Source of the DNA: an uncultured Hyphomonadaceae bacterium
Lineage (GTDB): Bacteria > Pseudomonadota > Alphaproteobacteria > Caulobacterales > Hyphomonadaceae
Length of the DNA stretch: 64,000 nucleotides
NCBI GenBank assembly: GCA_913057945.1
Contig: CAJXOF010000010.1
Location: 78,109 to 142,108, forward strand
Reading direction: 5' to 3'
Shown: piece after piece, positions 41,820 through 51,065 of the stretch
Numbering within the stretch: the stretch's first letter is position 1
How the letters are laid out: each line of letters begins with the position of its first letter
Translations under genes and position numbers: made by a program
Notes under the pieces: model-generated
The model's input: only the letters and a program-made list of their open reading frames with translations
Told to the model about the DNA's origin: nothing
Database searches by the model: none

Positions 41820-41914
41820 GAGGCATCTCCAGAAGGGAACAGAATGACAGTGCCTAGTCCTAGTCGCACAAGGCGCGCGCTGACAGGGCGTTAATGTGGA
41901 TTTTATGTGACCTT

Positions 41915-42526
41915 TCAACTGGTCAGGTCTTCACACCATTCCAGTCCGGCAAGGTCATCCCGCGTCTCGCCATATTCGTGCAGCCGGGCATCCGAGTCTT
42001 TCGTCCTGCAGATATAGCCCGCGTCCGTCAGCGTCTCGACCTGCTCCGGCGTGGGGGCCAGGCCGGATTTACGATACCGCGTGACGGCCTCATCATGATC
42101 TCCCAAGGTCCAGACCCCATCGAACCATTGTGCCAGTGTCAGGAAGCGATTCATCGATGCTTCGATCTGGTCGACATCCGTGCGGACATAGCCAAGCTCG
42201 GTCTTCGCATTTGCGGCCAGCGCATGATCTGGCGCCATCTTCAGCAATTTCTCGAAATCCTCGATTGCGCCGCGCCGGTCATTGGCGGACTGACGGCGCA
42301 GGCTGCCGCGATGGTACAGCGCCTGCACCTTCTGCTCGGTCGTCAGGGAATTGCGCGCCAGCAATTCGCTCAGCATCCTGTCGGCATCATAGGGGTTTGA
42401 ATCGGCCAATGCCTGCGCGATGACGGTTTCCGGCGGTGGGCCGGAATCGGTCGCTTCAGGGGCCGTGGCGCAGGCTGCCAGCAGCAAGGCTGCGGTGATC
42501 GAAGTGTAAAAGGGTAAGCGTCTCAT
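41915..42526 (-). CDS. TPR-like lipoprotein, paralog of its downstream neighbour
   Basis: A 203-aa lipoprotein (lipobox LLAACAT). TPR-like segments LTTEQKVQALYHRGSLRRQS and RRGAIEDFEKLLKMAPDHALA are clearer here than in its partner. It ends AGYICRTKD...LEWCEDLTS, with two Cys at matching places. ATG 42526 is used; a GTG three codons earlier is possible. It is 95 bases upstream of its paralog in the same orientation. A scaffold role in the outer membrane or periplasm is plausible but unproven. Confidence 0.75.
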   Translation of the reverse strand: MRRLPFYTSITAALLLAACATAPEATDSGPPPETVIAQALADSNPYDADRMLSELLARNSLTTEQKVQALYHRGSLRRQSANDRRGAIEDFEKLLKMAPDHALAANAKTELGYVRTDVDQIEASMNRFLTLAQWFDGVWTLGDHDEAVTRYRKSGLAPTPEQVETLTDAGYICRTKDSDARLHEYGETRDDLAGLEWCEDLTS

Positions 42527-42581
42527 GCGCGGCACCTAAGACCGGTTCGCCGCGTGCCGCAAATTGCTTTTCAGATAGATA

Positions 42582-44504
42582 TCAGGCGCTGGCGAGCCGG
42601 TTGATTTCGGCAATGTCGCCCCGACCCAGCGCCTCGATCGCCTTGGCGGCGATGTGGCGGGCATTCAGGCCGGCTGTCTCGTACATCTGATACGGGCTGT
42701 CCTGGTCCTGGAAGATGTCCGGCAGGGTCATCGGGCGGATTTTCAAGCCGGTGTCGAGCGCGCCAGCACGGGCCAGATGCTCCAGCACGAAGCTGCCAAA
42801 GCCGCCCATTGCGCCTTCTTCCACAGTGATCAGCACTTCATGGTCCCGTGCGAGGCGTTCAACCAGGTCCGCATCCAGCGGCTTGGCAAAGCGCGCATCC
42901 GCCACCGTGGCCGACAGACCCTGCGCAGCCAGCATTTCGGCGGCCTTCTCAGCCTCACCGAGGCGCGTGCCATAGGACAGGATAGCGATCGTCGTGCCTT
43001 CGCGCACGATACGGCCCTTGCCGATTTCGAGCGGCTCGGGATTTTCCGGAACGGCAACGCCCGTGCCCTCACCGCGCGGATAGCGGAAAGCAGACGGGCC
43101 GTCATCGATCTGGGCAGAGGTCACTACCATGCGGGCGAGTTCTGCCTCATCGGCAGCGGCCATGCAGACCATGCCCGGCAGGGCGCCGAGATACCCGATA
43201 TCAAAGCTGCCGGCATGCGTCGCGCCATCGGCGCCAACCAGGCCGGCACGGTCAATGGCGAAGCGGACCGGCAGTTTCTGGATCGCCACATCATGGACGA
43301 CCTGATCGTAGCCGCGCTGAAGGAAGGTCGAGTAGATCGCGGCGAACGGCTTCATGCCGTCTGCGGCGAGGCCCGCCGCAAAGGTCACGGCATGCTGTTC
43401 GGCGATGCCGACATCGAAATGGCGGTCCGGGAATTTCTTGGCGAAAATATCGGTTGAAGTACCGGACGGCATGGCGGCCGTGATCGCGCAGATCTTGTCG
43501 TCGGTTTCGCCGAGTTTCGCCAGGGTCTGGCCGAAGACTTTCTGGTAATTCGGTGCCTTTGGCTTGGGCTTGGATTGCTCGCCGGTGATGACGGAGAATT
43601 TCGACACGCCATGATACTTGTCGGCAGAGTTTTCGGCAGGCGCATAGCCCTTGCCTTTCTGCGTGACGACATGGATCAGGATAGGGCCATCCTTCATCGC
43701 CTTCACATTCTCCAACACCGGCAGGAGCGTATCGAGATCGTGGCCGTCGATCGGGCCGACATAGTAGAAGCCGAGTTCCTCGAACAGCGTGCCACCCATG
43801 GCGAAGCCGCGCAGATATTCCTCGGCGCGCCGGGCGGGGCTTTCCAGCCCCATCGGCGTGATCACTTTCTTGGCAATCCGGCGCAGGCCGCGATAGGGGC
43901 GCGAGGAAACCAGTTTCGACAGGTAATTGCTCATCGCGCCGACGGGCGGAGCAATCGACATGTCATTGTCGTTCAGGATCACGATCAGGCGCGACTTGTC
44001 GGCGCCGGCATTGTTCATCGCCTCATAGGCCATGCCCGCAGACATCGAGCCGTCACCGATCACGCACACCACATGATTGTCGCCGTTCTGCAGGTCACGC
44101 GCCTTGGCAAAGCCGTGTCCGGCCGAAATCGAGGTGGAGGCATGTGCTGCGCCAAACGGATCGTATTCGCTCTCGGCGCGCTTGGTGAAGCCCGACAGGC
44201 CGCCGGGCTGGCGCAGTGTGCGCATCTGGTCGCGCCGTCCTGTCAGGATTTTGTGGGGATAACATTGGTGGCCGACATCGAAGATCAGCTTGTCGGCCGG
44301 CATGTCGAAAACGGAATGGATGGCCAGTGTCAACTCGACCACGCCGAGGCCGGACCCCAAATGTCCGCCGGTCACCGAAACAACGTCGATGACTTCCTCG
44401 CGCACTTCATCCGCGATCTGCTTCAGCTCCGCCCGCGACCGACCTTTCAGGTCAGCAGGAGAATTGATGGCGTCCAGCAGACGATTGGGGCGGGCATCGG
44501 TCAT
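42582..44504 (-). CDS. dxs: 1-deoxy-D-xylulose-5-phosphate synthase
   Basis: A 640-aa thiamine-diphosphate enzyme that condenses pyruvate and glyceraldehyde 3-phosphate, the first step of the MEP isoprenoid pathway. Seen: [16 protein letters not shown], the ThDP-binding [18 protein letters not shown]...[35 protein letters not shown] with the conserved Glu-Gln-His, and [15 protein letters not shown]. Full length. Together with ispA and xseB upstream it forms the usual proteobacterial xseB-ispA-dxs operon; the gap to ispA is 43 bases. Confidence 0.97.
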   Translation of the reverse strand: MTDARPNRLLDAINSPADLKGRSRAELKQIADEVREEVIDVVSVTGGHLGSGLGVVELTLAIHSVFDMPADKLIFDVGHQCYPHKILTGRRDQMRTLRQPGGLSGFTKRAESEYDPFGAAHASTSISAGHGFAKARDLQNGDNHVVCVIGDGSMSAGMAYEAMNNAGADKSRLIVILNDNDMSIAPPVGAMSNYLSKLVSSRPYRGLRRIAKKVITPMGLESPARRAEEYLRGFAMGGTLFEELGFYYVGPIDGHDLDTLLPVLENVKAMKDGPILIHVVTQKGKGYAPAENSADKYHGVSKFSVITGEQSKPKPKAPNYQKVFGQTLAKLGETDDKICAITAAMPSGTSTDIFAKKFPDRHFDVGIAEQHAVTFAAGLAADGMKPFAAIYSTFLQRGYDQVVHDVAIQKLPVRFAIDRAGLVGADGATHAGSFDIGYLGALPGMVCMAAADEAELARMVVTSAQIDDGPSAFRYPRGEGTGVAVPENPEPLEIGKGRIVREGTTIAILSYGTRLGEAEKAAEMLAAQGLSATVADARFAKPLDADLVERLARDHEVLITVEEGAMGGFGSFVLEHLARAGALDTGLKIRPMTLPDIFQDQDSPYQMYETAGLNARHIAAKAIEALGRGDIAEINRLASA

Positions 44505-44547
44505 TCCAGTTTTAGCTCGATCTCGTAATTATTATTCTGACCAGGTC

Positions 44548-45444
44548 TTAATGCGTTCTATCGAGCACAAAATCGACTGATTGCAGCAGTATATGGGCCT
44601 TTTCGCGAAAAATTGCGAGGTGTTCCTTCGCCTGTGCAGCCAGAATGTGCACCCGCTGGCGTGCGCCATCTATGCCAAGAATGGTCACGAAATTGGCTTT
44701 TCCTGCTGCTTCATCGGTCCGCAGCCGCTTGCCGACAGTGTCTTCATGGCCGGTGGCATCCAGCAGATCGTCGGCGATCTGGTAGGCGAGTCCCAAGTCG
44801 TTCGAAAAGCCTGCCAAGGCGTTGCGTTCGGCTTCCCGGGCCCGCCCGACAATGGCCGCGGCCTCCGTCGCATAGGAAATCAGCGCGCCAGTCTTCAGGC
44901 GCTGCATGCGGGTGATCGTGTTGAGGTCGCGGGGGCTGTCGGATTCCAGCATGTCGATCATCTGGCCGCCCACCATGCCGCGCGCACCGGAGGCATCGGC
45001 CAGCCGCTCGATCAGCATGGTCCGCACGGAGGCATCATCATGTGTCTCGGTTGAAGCAAGGATCTTGAAGGCGAGCGTCAGCAACGCATCCCCCGCCAGC
45101 ACGGCCGTTGCCTCGTCGAACGCCTTGTGGACAGTCGGCTGCCCGCGCCGGAAATCATCATCATCCATGCAGGGCAGATCGTCGTGTACGAGCGAGTAGC
45201 AGTGTACGCATTCCAGTGCGGCGGCTGCCCGCAGCAGGGTCTTTTCCGGCGCATCGAACATGGCGCCGGTTTCGAGCAGGAAGAAAGGCCGCATCCGCTT
45301 GCCATTGGCGAGGGCTGCATGGCGCATCGCGCGCATCAGGTTTGCTTCGGGCCCGCCCGCTGGCGGGATCAGCTGATCCAGCGCCACAGTGACCCGGTCG
45401 GCGACCTCTTTCAGGCGCTGTTCGAACTCTTGGGCTTCGCCCAT
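44548..45444 (-). CDS. ispA: Polyprenyl synthetase, farnesyl/geranylgeranyl diphosphate synthase type
   Basis: A 298-aa all-helical prenyltransferase. The first Asp-rich motif is DDLPCMDD at 88-95, with GKRMRP before it; the second is DDLLDAT near residue 225, and KTGALISYATEAAA is the chain-length helix region. It elongates DMAPP with IPP to farnesyl (possibly geranylgeranyl) diphosphate in the cytoplasm, using the products of the MEP route started by dxs. Position between xseB and dxs is standard. Residues before the first Asp motif (LECVHCYSLVHDD) fit a bacterial FPP synthase. Confidence 0.94.
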   Translation of the reverse strand: MGEAQEFEQRLKEVADRVTVALDQLIPPAGGPEANLMRAMRHAALANGKRMRPFFLLETGAMFDAPEKTLLRAAAALECVHCYSLVHDDLPCMDDDDFRRGQPTVHKAFDEATAVLAGDALLTLAFKILASTETHDDASVRTMLIERLADASGARGMVGGQMIDMLESDSPRDLNTITRMQRLKTGALISYATEAAAIVGRAREAERNALAGFSNDLGLAYQIADDLLDATGHEDTVGKRLRTDEAAGKANFVTILGIDGARQRVHILAAQAKEHLAIFREKAHILLQSVDFVLDRTH

Positions 45445-45456
45445 ATCGAAGCCCCC

Positions 45457-45702
45457 TTAGTCGAAATTGGCGGATTCCGTGGTTGGCCCATTGGCCCCCT
45501 GGACGATCTGTTCGACCTTGAGTTCAGCGGATTTGAGCCGCGACTCGCAATGCGCCTTCAGCGCTGCGCCGCGTTCATAGATTGCGATGGATTTCTCCAG
45601 TTCGACTTCGCCCGCTTCCAATTGGCGAACGATGATCTCGAGTTCGGCAAGCGCCTCCTCGAAGGTCAGTTTATCAACTGGTTTCTCTTTCGCATCAGCC
45701 AT
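45457..45702 (-). CDS. xseB: Exodeoxyribonuclease VII small subunit
   Basis: An 81-aa helical protein. TFEEALAELEIIVRQLEAGEVELEKSIAIYERGAALKAHCE is the whole family signature, with the usual length. It binds XseA (not in the window) to degrade single-stranded DNA. ATG follows GAGG. First gene of the xseB-ispA-dxs operon, 12 bases ahead of ispA. Confidence 0.95.
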   Translation of the reverse strand: MADAKEKPVDKLTFEEALAELEIIVRQLEAGEVELEKSIAIYERGAALKAHCESRLKSAELKVEQIVQGANGPTTESANFD

Positions 45703-45781
45703 TTTTCGGCCTCGTCTCTTCTTGAAATTCCCGTGACACTAGAGCGGCGACCTGAGGTCCACAACCACTTCCAGACCAGAT

Positions 45782-46384
45782 TTAGCGGTATTCGTAGATG
45801 CGGTAGCTCCAATAAGCGTCGCCGCCATCATACGAACACTTCCAGCCCAGCTTTTTCATTTCCGGACGCAGCATCCGGTTGAACCAGCCATGGGCGGCCA
45901 GATAGACCTTGCCTTCGGTGGAAGCCGCGTCGAGTTTTGCCGCCGCAGACGCCGCGCGCTGACGGGCCTGTTTCACGCTTTCGCCATCCAGTGCATGCCC
46001 GTTCAGCCATGCGGCCCGGGCGAGGATGTTCCAGGTCTTCGGCAGGTAGCGGACACCGGGCAGGAGTGGTGGTGGCAAGGGTGCCTCATTGAACACCGGA
46101 TCGAACAGGGCCTGCATGTGCGGCGCGGCGCGGGCGGCAGTCTGCTGTGCCCTGAGACGCGCGGAGGCGAAGACGATTTCGGCATCGACCACGGCTTCAA
46201 CCAGACCTTCGGGGGGCGATTGGTCATCGGCCAGAGGGCCGATCTCATAGCGCTCCCACCAGTCGCGATACTGCTTCCAGTTCAGGCGTGGGCCAGCCGT
46301 CCGGTCGAGGGCCGGTCGACCGTGACGCGAAATGATGATGGGACCGCGCTGCCGGCCTGTCGATGTCTTGTCTGGCATCGCCAT
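45782..46384 (-). CDS. Histidine phosphatase family protein
   Basis: A 200-aa phosphoglycerate-mutase-like phosphatase. The catalytic RHG is in IIISRHGRPALD; SARLRAQQTA supplies the second Arg, and the late His lies in LAAHGWFNRMLRPEMKKLGW. Between them, LDGESVKQARQRA is a typical acid region. The 50-100 region (RDWWERYEIGPLADDQSPP) shows a subfamily found in alphaproteobacteria. The substrate is unknown. ATG 46384 is taken; a Met two codons later is equally possible. A GTG at 46420 would add 12 residues without an RBS. Confidence 0.82.
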   Translation of the reverse strand: MAMPDKTSTGRQRGPIIISRHGRPALDRTAGPRLNWKQYRDWWERYEIGPLADDQSPPEGLVEAVVDAEIVFASARLRAQQTAARAAPHMQALFDPVFNEAPLPPPLLPGVRYLPKTWNILARAAWLNGHALDGESVKQARQRAASAAAKLDAASTEGKVYLAAHGWFNRMLRPEMKKLGWKCSYDGGDAYWSYRIYEYR

Positions 46385-46510
46385 ACACACTGTACTCGTT
46401 CTTGCGGGCCCGGTGACCACTGTTCCAAAATTGCCCTAACGGGGTTGCCCCCCTGCGGCAAGGCGCGTTTGTACACTTGCCGGATGGTCAAGCTGTGAAA
46501 AACCGGTAGC

Positions 46511-47365
46511 TCAGAGCCCCTTCCACACACGCTTGCGGCAGGGTTCCTCGTCCTGCAGCTTGCACTTGTGAAACGTGACGAGAACGGTTTCCGCGCGGCC
46601 GATCAGGTGATCCATCGGGACGAAGCCGATCGAGGCCACGTCTGCCGGGACACGCGGCTGGCAGCCTGCGCGGTCGATCACGCCATCAATGGCCGGGCAA
46701 TGCCCGCTCGGGAAGCGGCCATCCAAGGAATTGTCCCGGTTGTCCCCCATCATGAAGACATGGCCCTCCGGCACGATGAACAGGTCTGTATTGTCGCCCC
46801 GTCCGCCCTTTTCCTGGCGATGCGTGACCCAGCTCTTGTCGCCAATTGTCTCCTGCCATTCATGGGCAATGTCGATGGCCACGGCATTGTGCGGCACATA
46901 GCGGATCGTGCGCATATACTCGCTCTCGACAGGCTCGCCATTGAGATAGACCTGTTCGCCGATCAGCTGGATCTGGTCCCCCGGCAAGCCGATCAGGCGC
47001 TTGATCATGACCCGGCCAGTGTGCGGGTGTTCGAAAACGACAACATCGCCGCGCGTGGGCGTTCTGGCGAAGATCCGGCCCTCGGGCAGCGGGATGAACC
47101 GGCCCATGGAGAAAGGCAGGGAATAGCGGTCATAGCCATAGGCGAATTTCGCCACGGCGACACGGTCGGACACTTGTAGCGTCGGGACCATGCTCTCGGA
47201 GGGAATCACGCGCTGCTCATAGGCGAGGCCGGAGAAAAGCAGGAAGACGGGCACGAAGACGGCCAGCGTGGCGCCCCATTCGCGAAGTTCCTGTTTGAGC
47301 TTGGCCCCCAGGCCCGGCTTTTCGGCGACTTCTTCGTGCGCCGCGCTGTTGCCATATGATGCCAT
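46511..47365 (-). CDS. lepB: Signal peptidase I
   Basis: A 284-aa inner-membrane serine protease that removes signal peptides. One strong helix (about 31-49) precedes the catalytic Ser58 in IPSESMVPTL; the general base Lys122 is in RVMIKRLIGLPGD; GDNRDNSLDGR is box E. ATG 47365 follows GAGG; the frame is open further but without a start signal. Four Cys near the C-terminus (GHCPAI, AGCQPR, HKCKLQ, EPCRKR) are more than usual for the family and could form periplasmic disulphides. It stands alone among unrelated genes. Confidence 0.94.
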   Translation of the reverse strand: MASYGNSAAHEEVAEKPGLGAKLKQELREWGATLAVFVPVFLLFSGLAYEQRVIPSESMVPTLQVSDRVAVAKFAYGYDRYSLPFSMGRFIPLPEGRIFARTPTRGDVVVFEHPHTGRVMIKRLIGLPGDQIQLIGEQVYLNGEPVESEYMRTIRYVPHNAVAIDIAHEWQETIGDKSWVTHRQEKGGRGDNTDLFIVPEGHVFMMGDNRDNSLDGRFPSGHCPAIDGVIDRAGCQPRVPADVASIGFVPMDHLIGRAETVLVTFHKCKLQDEEPCRKRVWKGL

Positions 47366-47473
47366 CGGAACCTCATCGATCGTCTTTGTGACGTTCGACC
47401 TGTTTAGACGAAAGAATACAGGATTGCGAAGGTGAAAACGCGCCCGCTGCTGCAAAAGCCGCGAACGCTGTCT

Positions 47474-48538
47474 CTAGTTAAGGCTGTAGAGGTCTATTCC
47501 GGTTTCATTTCGTGTCACTGACACGTCACCCCGATAGATGAGGTAATTGAGGTGGGCCAGCGCCTCGCCCGTCGCCATGCCGACCTCATCGTCCGCAATC
47601 GCCCGGCCGAACAGCGCCGTGAAGGAATCCACGGCCTTCATGGGGCAACGTCCCAGGCGCTGCAACAATCGCGCGAGGGCCACATGGTGACCGTCGATCA
47701 AATGCTGCAGGCGCTTGTGCGCGCCGGTGAAGGGCTCGTTGTGCGCGGGCAGGACGAGCACGTCTTCCGGCAGGCGCTGTTTCAGCTTTTCACAGCTTTC
47801 AAGCCAGTCGAGCAGCGGATTGGCCGCCGGCTCGGTCGGGTGGACCGACACATTGGATGAGATTCGCGGCAACAGCTGGTCGCCTGAAATCAGGATGTTG
47901 AGCGCCGGGCAGAAAAGACAGGCATGTTCCGGCGAGTGGCCGCTGCCGGTAATGACTTCCCAGGCTTGGCCACCCATTTCGAACGTGTCGCCATCGACCA
48001 GCCGCCGGAAGGAATCGGGCAAGGGCATCACGGCCTTTCCGAAGCCACCGAACTTTTCCTTGTACTGGTCCAGCTGGGCCTTGTTCCAGCCAGCGCGCAA
48101 ATAGAAGTCGAGCCCGGCTTTCGGCGCGCTGCGCCCGGTATCGGACACGAGCATACGGCACGTCGTGTATTCCAGCCGCGTCATCCACAATTCCGCGCCC
48201 CATTTGTGACAAAGCCAGCCAGCCGTGCCGATATGATCGGGGTGCATGTGGGTAACGATCACCCGCTTGAGGGGTTTCTTTTCGCTGATCCGGTCGGCCA
48301 GCAATTTCCGCCAGACAGCGCGTGTCTCATCATACGGAATCCCGGTATCGACAATCGTCCAGCTGTCGCCATCGTCGATCAGCCAGACATTGATGAACTT
48401 AAGGGAGAAGTGCAGCGGCATGGCCAGCCAGAACAGGCCCGGTGCAATTTCCTTGATTTCGCCGGGAGCGGGTGCCGATTGTCCATGCGGATAATCTAGG
48501 CGCGGCCGTTTCGGCTTGCTGATTTCTGTACCATCCAT
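47474..48538 (-). CDS. Metallo-beta-lactamase-fold hydrolase
   Basis: A 354-aa MBL-fold protein. The metal motif is THMHPDHIGTAGWL, later ligands are in GSGHSPEHACLF and SGDQLLPRISSNV, and PAHNEPFTGAHKRL completes the site. The C-terminal ~80 residues (VDSFTALFGRAIADDEVGMATGEALAHLNYL) form the winged-helix tail common in the large glyoxalase-II-like/LACTB2 subgroup. It probably hydrolyses a thioester or phosphodiester; the exact substrate is unknown. No clear RBS is seen before the ATG. Confidence 0.87.
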   Translation of the reverse strand: MDGTEISKPKRPRLDYPHGQSAPAPGEIKEIAPGLFWLAMPLHFSLKFINVWLIDDGDSWTIVDTGIPYDETRAVWRKLLADRISEKKPLKRVIVTHMHPDHIGTAGWLCHKWGAELWMTRLEYTTCRMLVSDTGRSAPKAGLDFYLRAGWNKAQLDQYKEKFGGFGKAVMPLPDSFRRLVDGDTFEMGGQAWEVITGSGHSPEHACLFCPALNILISGDQLLPRISSNVSVHPTEPAANPLLDWLESCEKLKQRLPEDVLVLPAHNEPFTGAHKRLQHLIDGHHVALARLLQRLGRCPMKAVDSFTALFGRAIADDEVGMATGEALAHLNYLIYRGDVSVTRNETGIDLYSLN

Positions 48539-48586
48539 GTCAGGAGGATACGCAGCTTCTTGCGTCCGTCGAGCCGTACCGCAAGG

Positions 48587-49078
48587 TCATGCCACAGCGA
48601 GACGTGTGCGAATATCCTCAACCAGAGCGATGGGAGTTGCCGTGCCATCCACCCGGATGACGCCTTCCGGCGGGACCAGCGCAGCCAACTGGCTCTCGAG
48701 CAGCGAGACCGGCATGAAATGGTCGGCGCGTGAAGAAATCCGCCGCGCAAGCTCGTCTTTTGGCACGTCCAGCAGAACAAACAGGCAATGTCGGCCGCTT
48801 TGTTCACGCAGGCCCGCCTGGACAAAGGGCGTGAGCGCCGAACAGGCCAGGACCACCCGGTCCTCTGGCATGGCGGTCATGGTCTCGCCCATGCTGCGCA
48901 CCCAGTCAGCGCGGTCTGCATCGGTCAGGGGCGTGCCGGAGGCCATCTTCTCCTTGTTGGCGGCGGAATGGTGAACGTCCGCTTCCACAAAAGGCCAGCC
49001 TTCGGCCTTGGAGAGGGCCTCGGCGATGGAGGATTTCCCACTGCCCGCGACGCCCATGATGATGACGAGATCCCTCAT
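48587..49078 (-). CDS. gntK: Gluconokinase
   Basis: A 163-aa P-loop kinase of the GntK family. Walker A GVAGSGKSS lies at about 9-17; FVEADVHHSAANKEKMASGTPLTDADR is the gluconate-binding signature, and VLACSALTPFVQAGLRE and HFMPVSLLESQLAALVPPE follow. It phosphorylates D-gluconate to 6-phosphogluconate, which could use the product of the periplasmic PQQ glucose dehydrogenase encoded 22 kb away. Its start overlaps the stop of the pseudouridine synthase gene (ATGA). Confidence 0.93.
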   Translation of the reverse strand: MRDLVIIMGVAGSGKSSIAEALSKAEGWPFVEADVHHSAANKEKMASGTPLTDADRADWVRSMGETMTAMPEDRVVLACSALTPFVQAGLREQSGRHCLFVLLDVPKDELARRISSRADHFMPVSLLESQLAALVPPEGVIRVDGTATPIALVEDIRTRLAVA

Positions 49079-50091
49079 TTGATGGGCGTGCGCTTGCGGG
49101 GTTTCAGCTTGGTGCGCTTGAATTTCTCGCCCTTCAGCGGGGACACGGTTTTCTCTCCGGATGCCGCATCGGGTTTCCCTCCAGCCCGCGAATCCTGACG
49201 ATCAGGCCGACGGGGCGGCTTGCCAGACCGGTCGGGGCGGTCGGACCGTGCCGGACGGTCGGGGCGGTCGCTTCGCTCCGGCCGCGCGGGACGATCCGGT
49301 CTGTCTGGTCTTGGCTTGCGGGGGCGCGGCGCGTCGCCCTTCAACAGGGCCTCGCGCTCGCGTCCGCTGATCGGGCGCCATTTGCCTTCCGGCAGGCCTG
49401 CCAGTTCCAGCGGCCCAACGCGCACGCGCATCAGATCGACCACACGCAGATCGACCAGCTGGCACATCCGCCGGATCTGGCGGTTGCGCCCCTCATTGAG
49501 GACGAATTTCAGCTCCTGCTGCTTCACCTGCTCAACGATGGCAGGCTTCAGTTGGCGGCCGTCGAGTTCGAGACCGTGGCGCAATTTGTCGAGACGTTCC
49601 GGCGTGACATCGCCCTTCACCTTGACGAGGTATTCCTTGTCGAGCTGGCTTTCCGGGCCGATCACCGCCTTCGCCAGCACACCGTCTTCCGACAGGATAA
49701 GCAGGCCCCGGGAATCCTTGTCGAGCCGACCGAGCGGCGCGAGCTTGTTGTAGCGGCCCGGAATGGCGTGGCTCTTTCCGGACAGGCTCTCCGCCGTAAT
49801 CAGGCGAACAGCGGGGATTTCATCATCCTCAGGTGTACCCGAAACAATACCAATCGGCTTGTGGAACAGGATGGAAAGCTGGTTGTCGAGACGGCGCGAG
49901 GCCTTCTGCGCGAGATCCAGCGTCTGGCCTGTCTCGATCTTCTGGCCCGAGATGGCCTTTTCGCCGTCAACCTTGACCAGGCCCTGCTCGATCAGGGAAT
50001 CCGCTTCGCGGCGCGAGCACACGCCTTCCAGCGCCAGCCATTTGTTGATCCGCAAGGGCTCGTCGCCGGAATAGGTTTTGGTCCAAGCCAT
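49075..50091 (-). CDS. RluB/RluF-type rRNA pseudouridine synthase with Arg/Pro/Asp-rich tail
   Basis: A 338-aa protein. Residues about 12-60 are an S4 RNA-binding domain (RINKWLALEGVCSRREADSLI), and about 70-245 the RsuA-type catalytic domain, with the catalytic Asp124 in LGRLDKDSRGLL and NEGRNRQIRRM near the end. The last ~90 residues are a low-complexity tail of repeated RPDRP/RSDRPDR units ending in KRTKLKPRKRTPIK, likely disordered and RNA-binding. It isomerises a uridine of 23S rRNA; the RluF versus RluB site is not certain. Overlaps gntK by four bases. Confidence 0.9.
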   Translation of the reverse strand: MAWTKTYSGDEPLRINKWLALEGVCSRREADSLIEQGLVKVDGEKAISGQKIETGQTLDLAQKASRRLDNQLSILFHKPIGIVSGTPEDDEIPAVRLITAESLSGKSHAIPGRYNKLAPLGRLDKDSRGLLILSEDGVLAKAVIGPESQLDKEYLVKVKGDVTPERLDKLRHGLELDGRQLKPAIVEQVKQQELKFVLNEGRNRQIRRMCQLVDLRVVDLMRVRVGPLELAGLPEGKWRPISGREREALLKGDAPRPRKPRPDRPDRPARPERSDRPDRPARSDRPDRSGKPPRRPDRQDSRAGGKPDAASGEKTVSPLKGEKFKRTKLKPRKRTPIK

Positions 50092-50218
50092 GGCGTGTCG
50101 CGCCTCCTGATGTGCTGCGGCCCGTCATATCGGCGCGGGCCGCCCCCCGCAACATTCAGTCGACATTGGGGGCCCCGCCTGATCGCCGTGCTTCGCCGGT
50201 GGCAGGACCCGGCCCAGG

Positions 50219-50962
50219 TCAGGACGAATGGCCCAAAGCGACAGCATCGGCTCCGGCAGGCTCAAAAAACGGGGTCGTCGGATCGGTGACGGCTCGCCAG
50301 ATTGCCTCCGCCACATCAATCGACTTTGTAAGGTCCGACGTATCCTCCTCCCAGCCTTCCATCGTGCTCTGAGCCAGCTCCTGATAGACTTCAGGGAAGC
50401 CGTTCATGCGCCCCATCGCATTCTCACCAAAGCGAGTTTCCGGCGCGCGACCCGGCAAAACCACATTGACGCGCACATTGAACGGCCGGAGTTCGATTGC
50501 GACGGACTCGCTGAAGGCGTTCACAGCCGCCTTGCTGGCTGTATATACCGACAGCAAGGGCAACGGCATCCACGTCACCGTGGAGGTCACATTCACGATC
50601 ACGCCCGCCTTCCGTTCGCGAAACTGCGGCAACACCGCCTGCATCATTGTCATGGTTCCGAACGTATTCGTTTCAAAGATGTCGCGAATGGTTTCTATCG
50701 GACTGCCTTCGAGCGCGTTCAGCCAGCCGATTCCTGCATTGTTGACCAGTACATCGATCGGGCCTGCCACCTTGACGGCTTGCGCAATGCTTTGCGGATC
50801 AGTCACATCGAGCGGCAGGACGCGCAACCTGTCATCCGTCGGAAGAATATCTTCACGAGGCGTTCGCATGGTGGCAATGACGTTCCAACCACGCTCATGG
50901 AAGTAACGGGCCGTTTCAAGGCCAAATCCGGACGAGCAGCCGGTAATGAGGATGGTATTCAT
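50219..50962 (-). CDS. SDR family oxidoreductase
   Basis: A 247-aa classical short-chain dehydrogenase with TGCSSGFG cofactor motif (7-14), NNAG near 74-77, the catalytic Ser in VTSTVTWMP, and YTASK. It resembles the YusZ/DltE-like group of unknown substrates. ATG follows AGGAG. It is transcribed away from the AraC-type regulator with a 103-base shared region, the usual arrangement for a regulated reductase. Confidence 0.88.
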   Translation of the reverse strand: MNTILITGCSSGFGLETARYFHERGWNVIATMRTPREDILPTDDRLRVLPLDVTDPQSIAQAVKVAGPIDVLVNNAGIGWLNALEGSPIETIRDIFETNTFGTMTMMQAVLPQFRERKAGVIVNVTSTVTWMPLPLLSVYTASKAAVNAFSESVAIELRPFNVRVNVVLPGRAPETRFGENAMGRMNGFPEVYQELAQSTMEGWEEDTSDLTKSIDVAEAIWRAVTDPTTPFFEPAGADAVALGHSS

Positions 50963-51065
50963 GGGAACTCCTGTTTGGTGAGCGAATGACCGAATTGAAG
51001 ATATAGCCAGCCGCGTCGGACGAGCTATAATCAGAAGTCGGTATCTCGTTCGCAGGAGTCCGGAA

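Noticed and set aside
49190..49330. Repeat-like GC-rich stretch as a possible tandem DNA repeat
   Set aside because: It is the coding sequence for the Arg/Pro/Asp-rich protein tail, in frame with the pseudouridine synthase.
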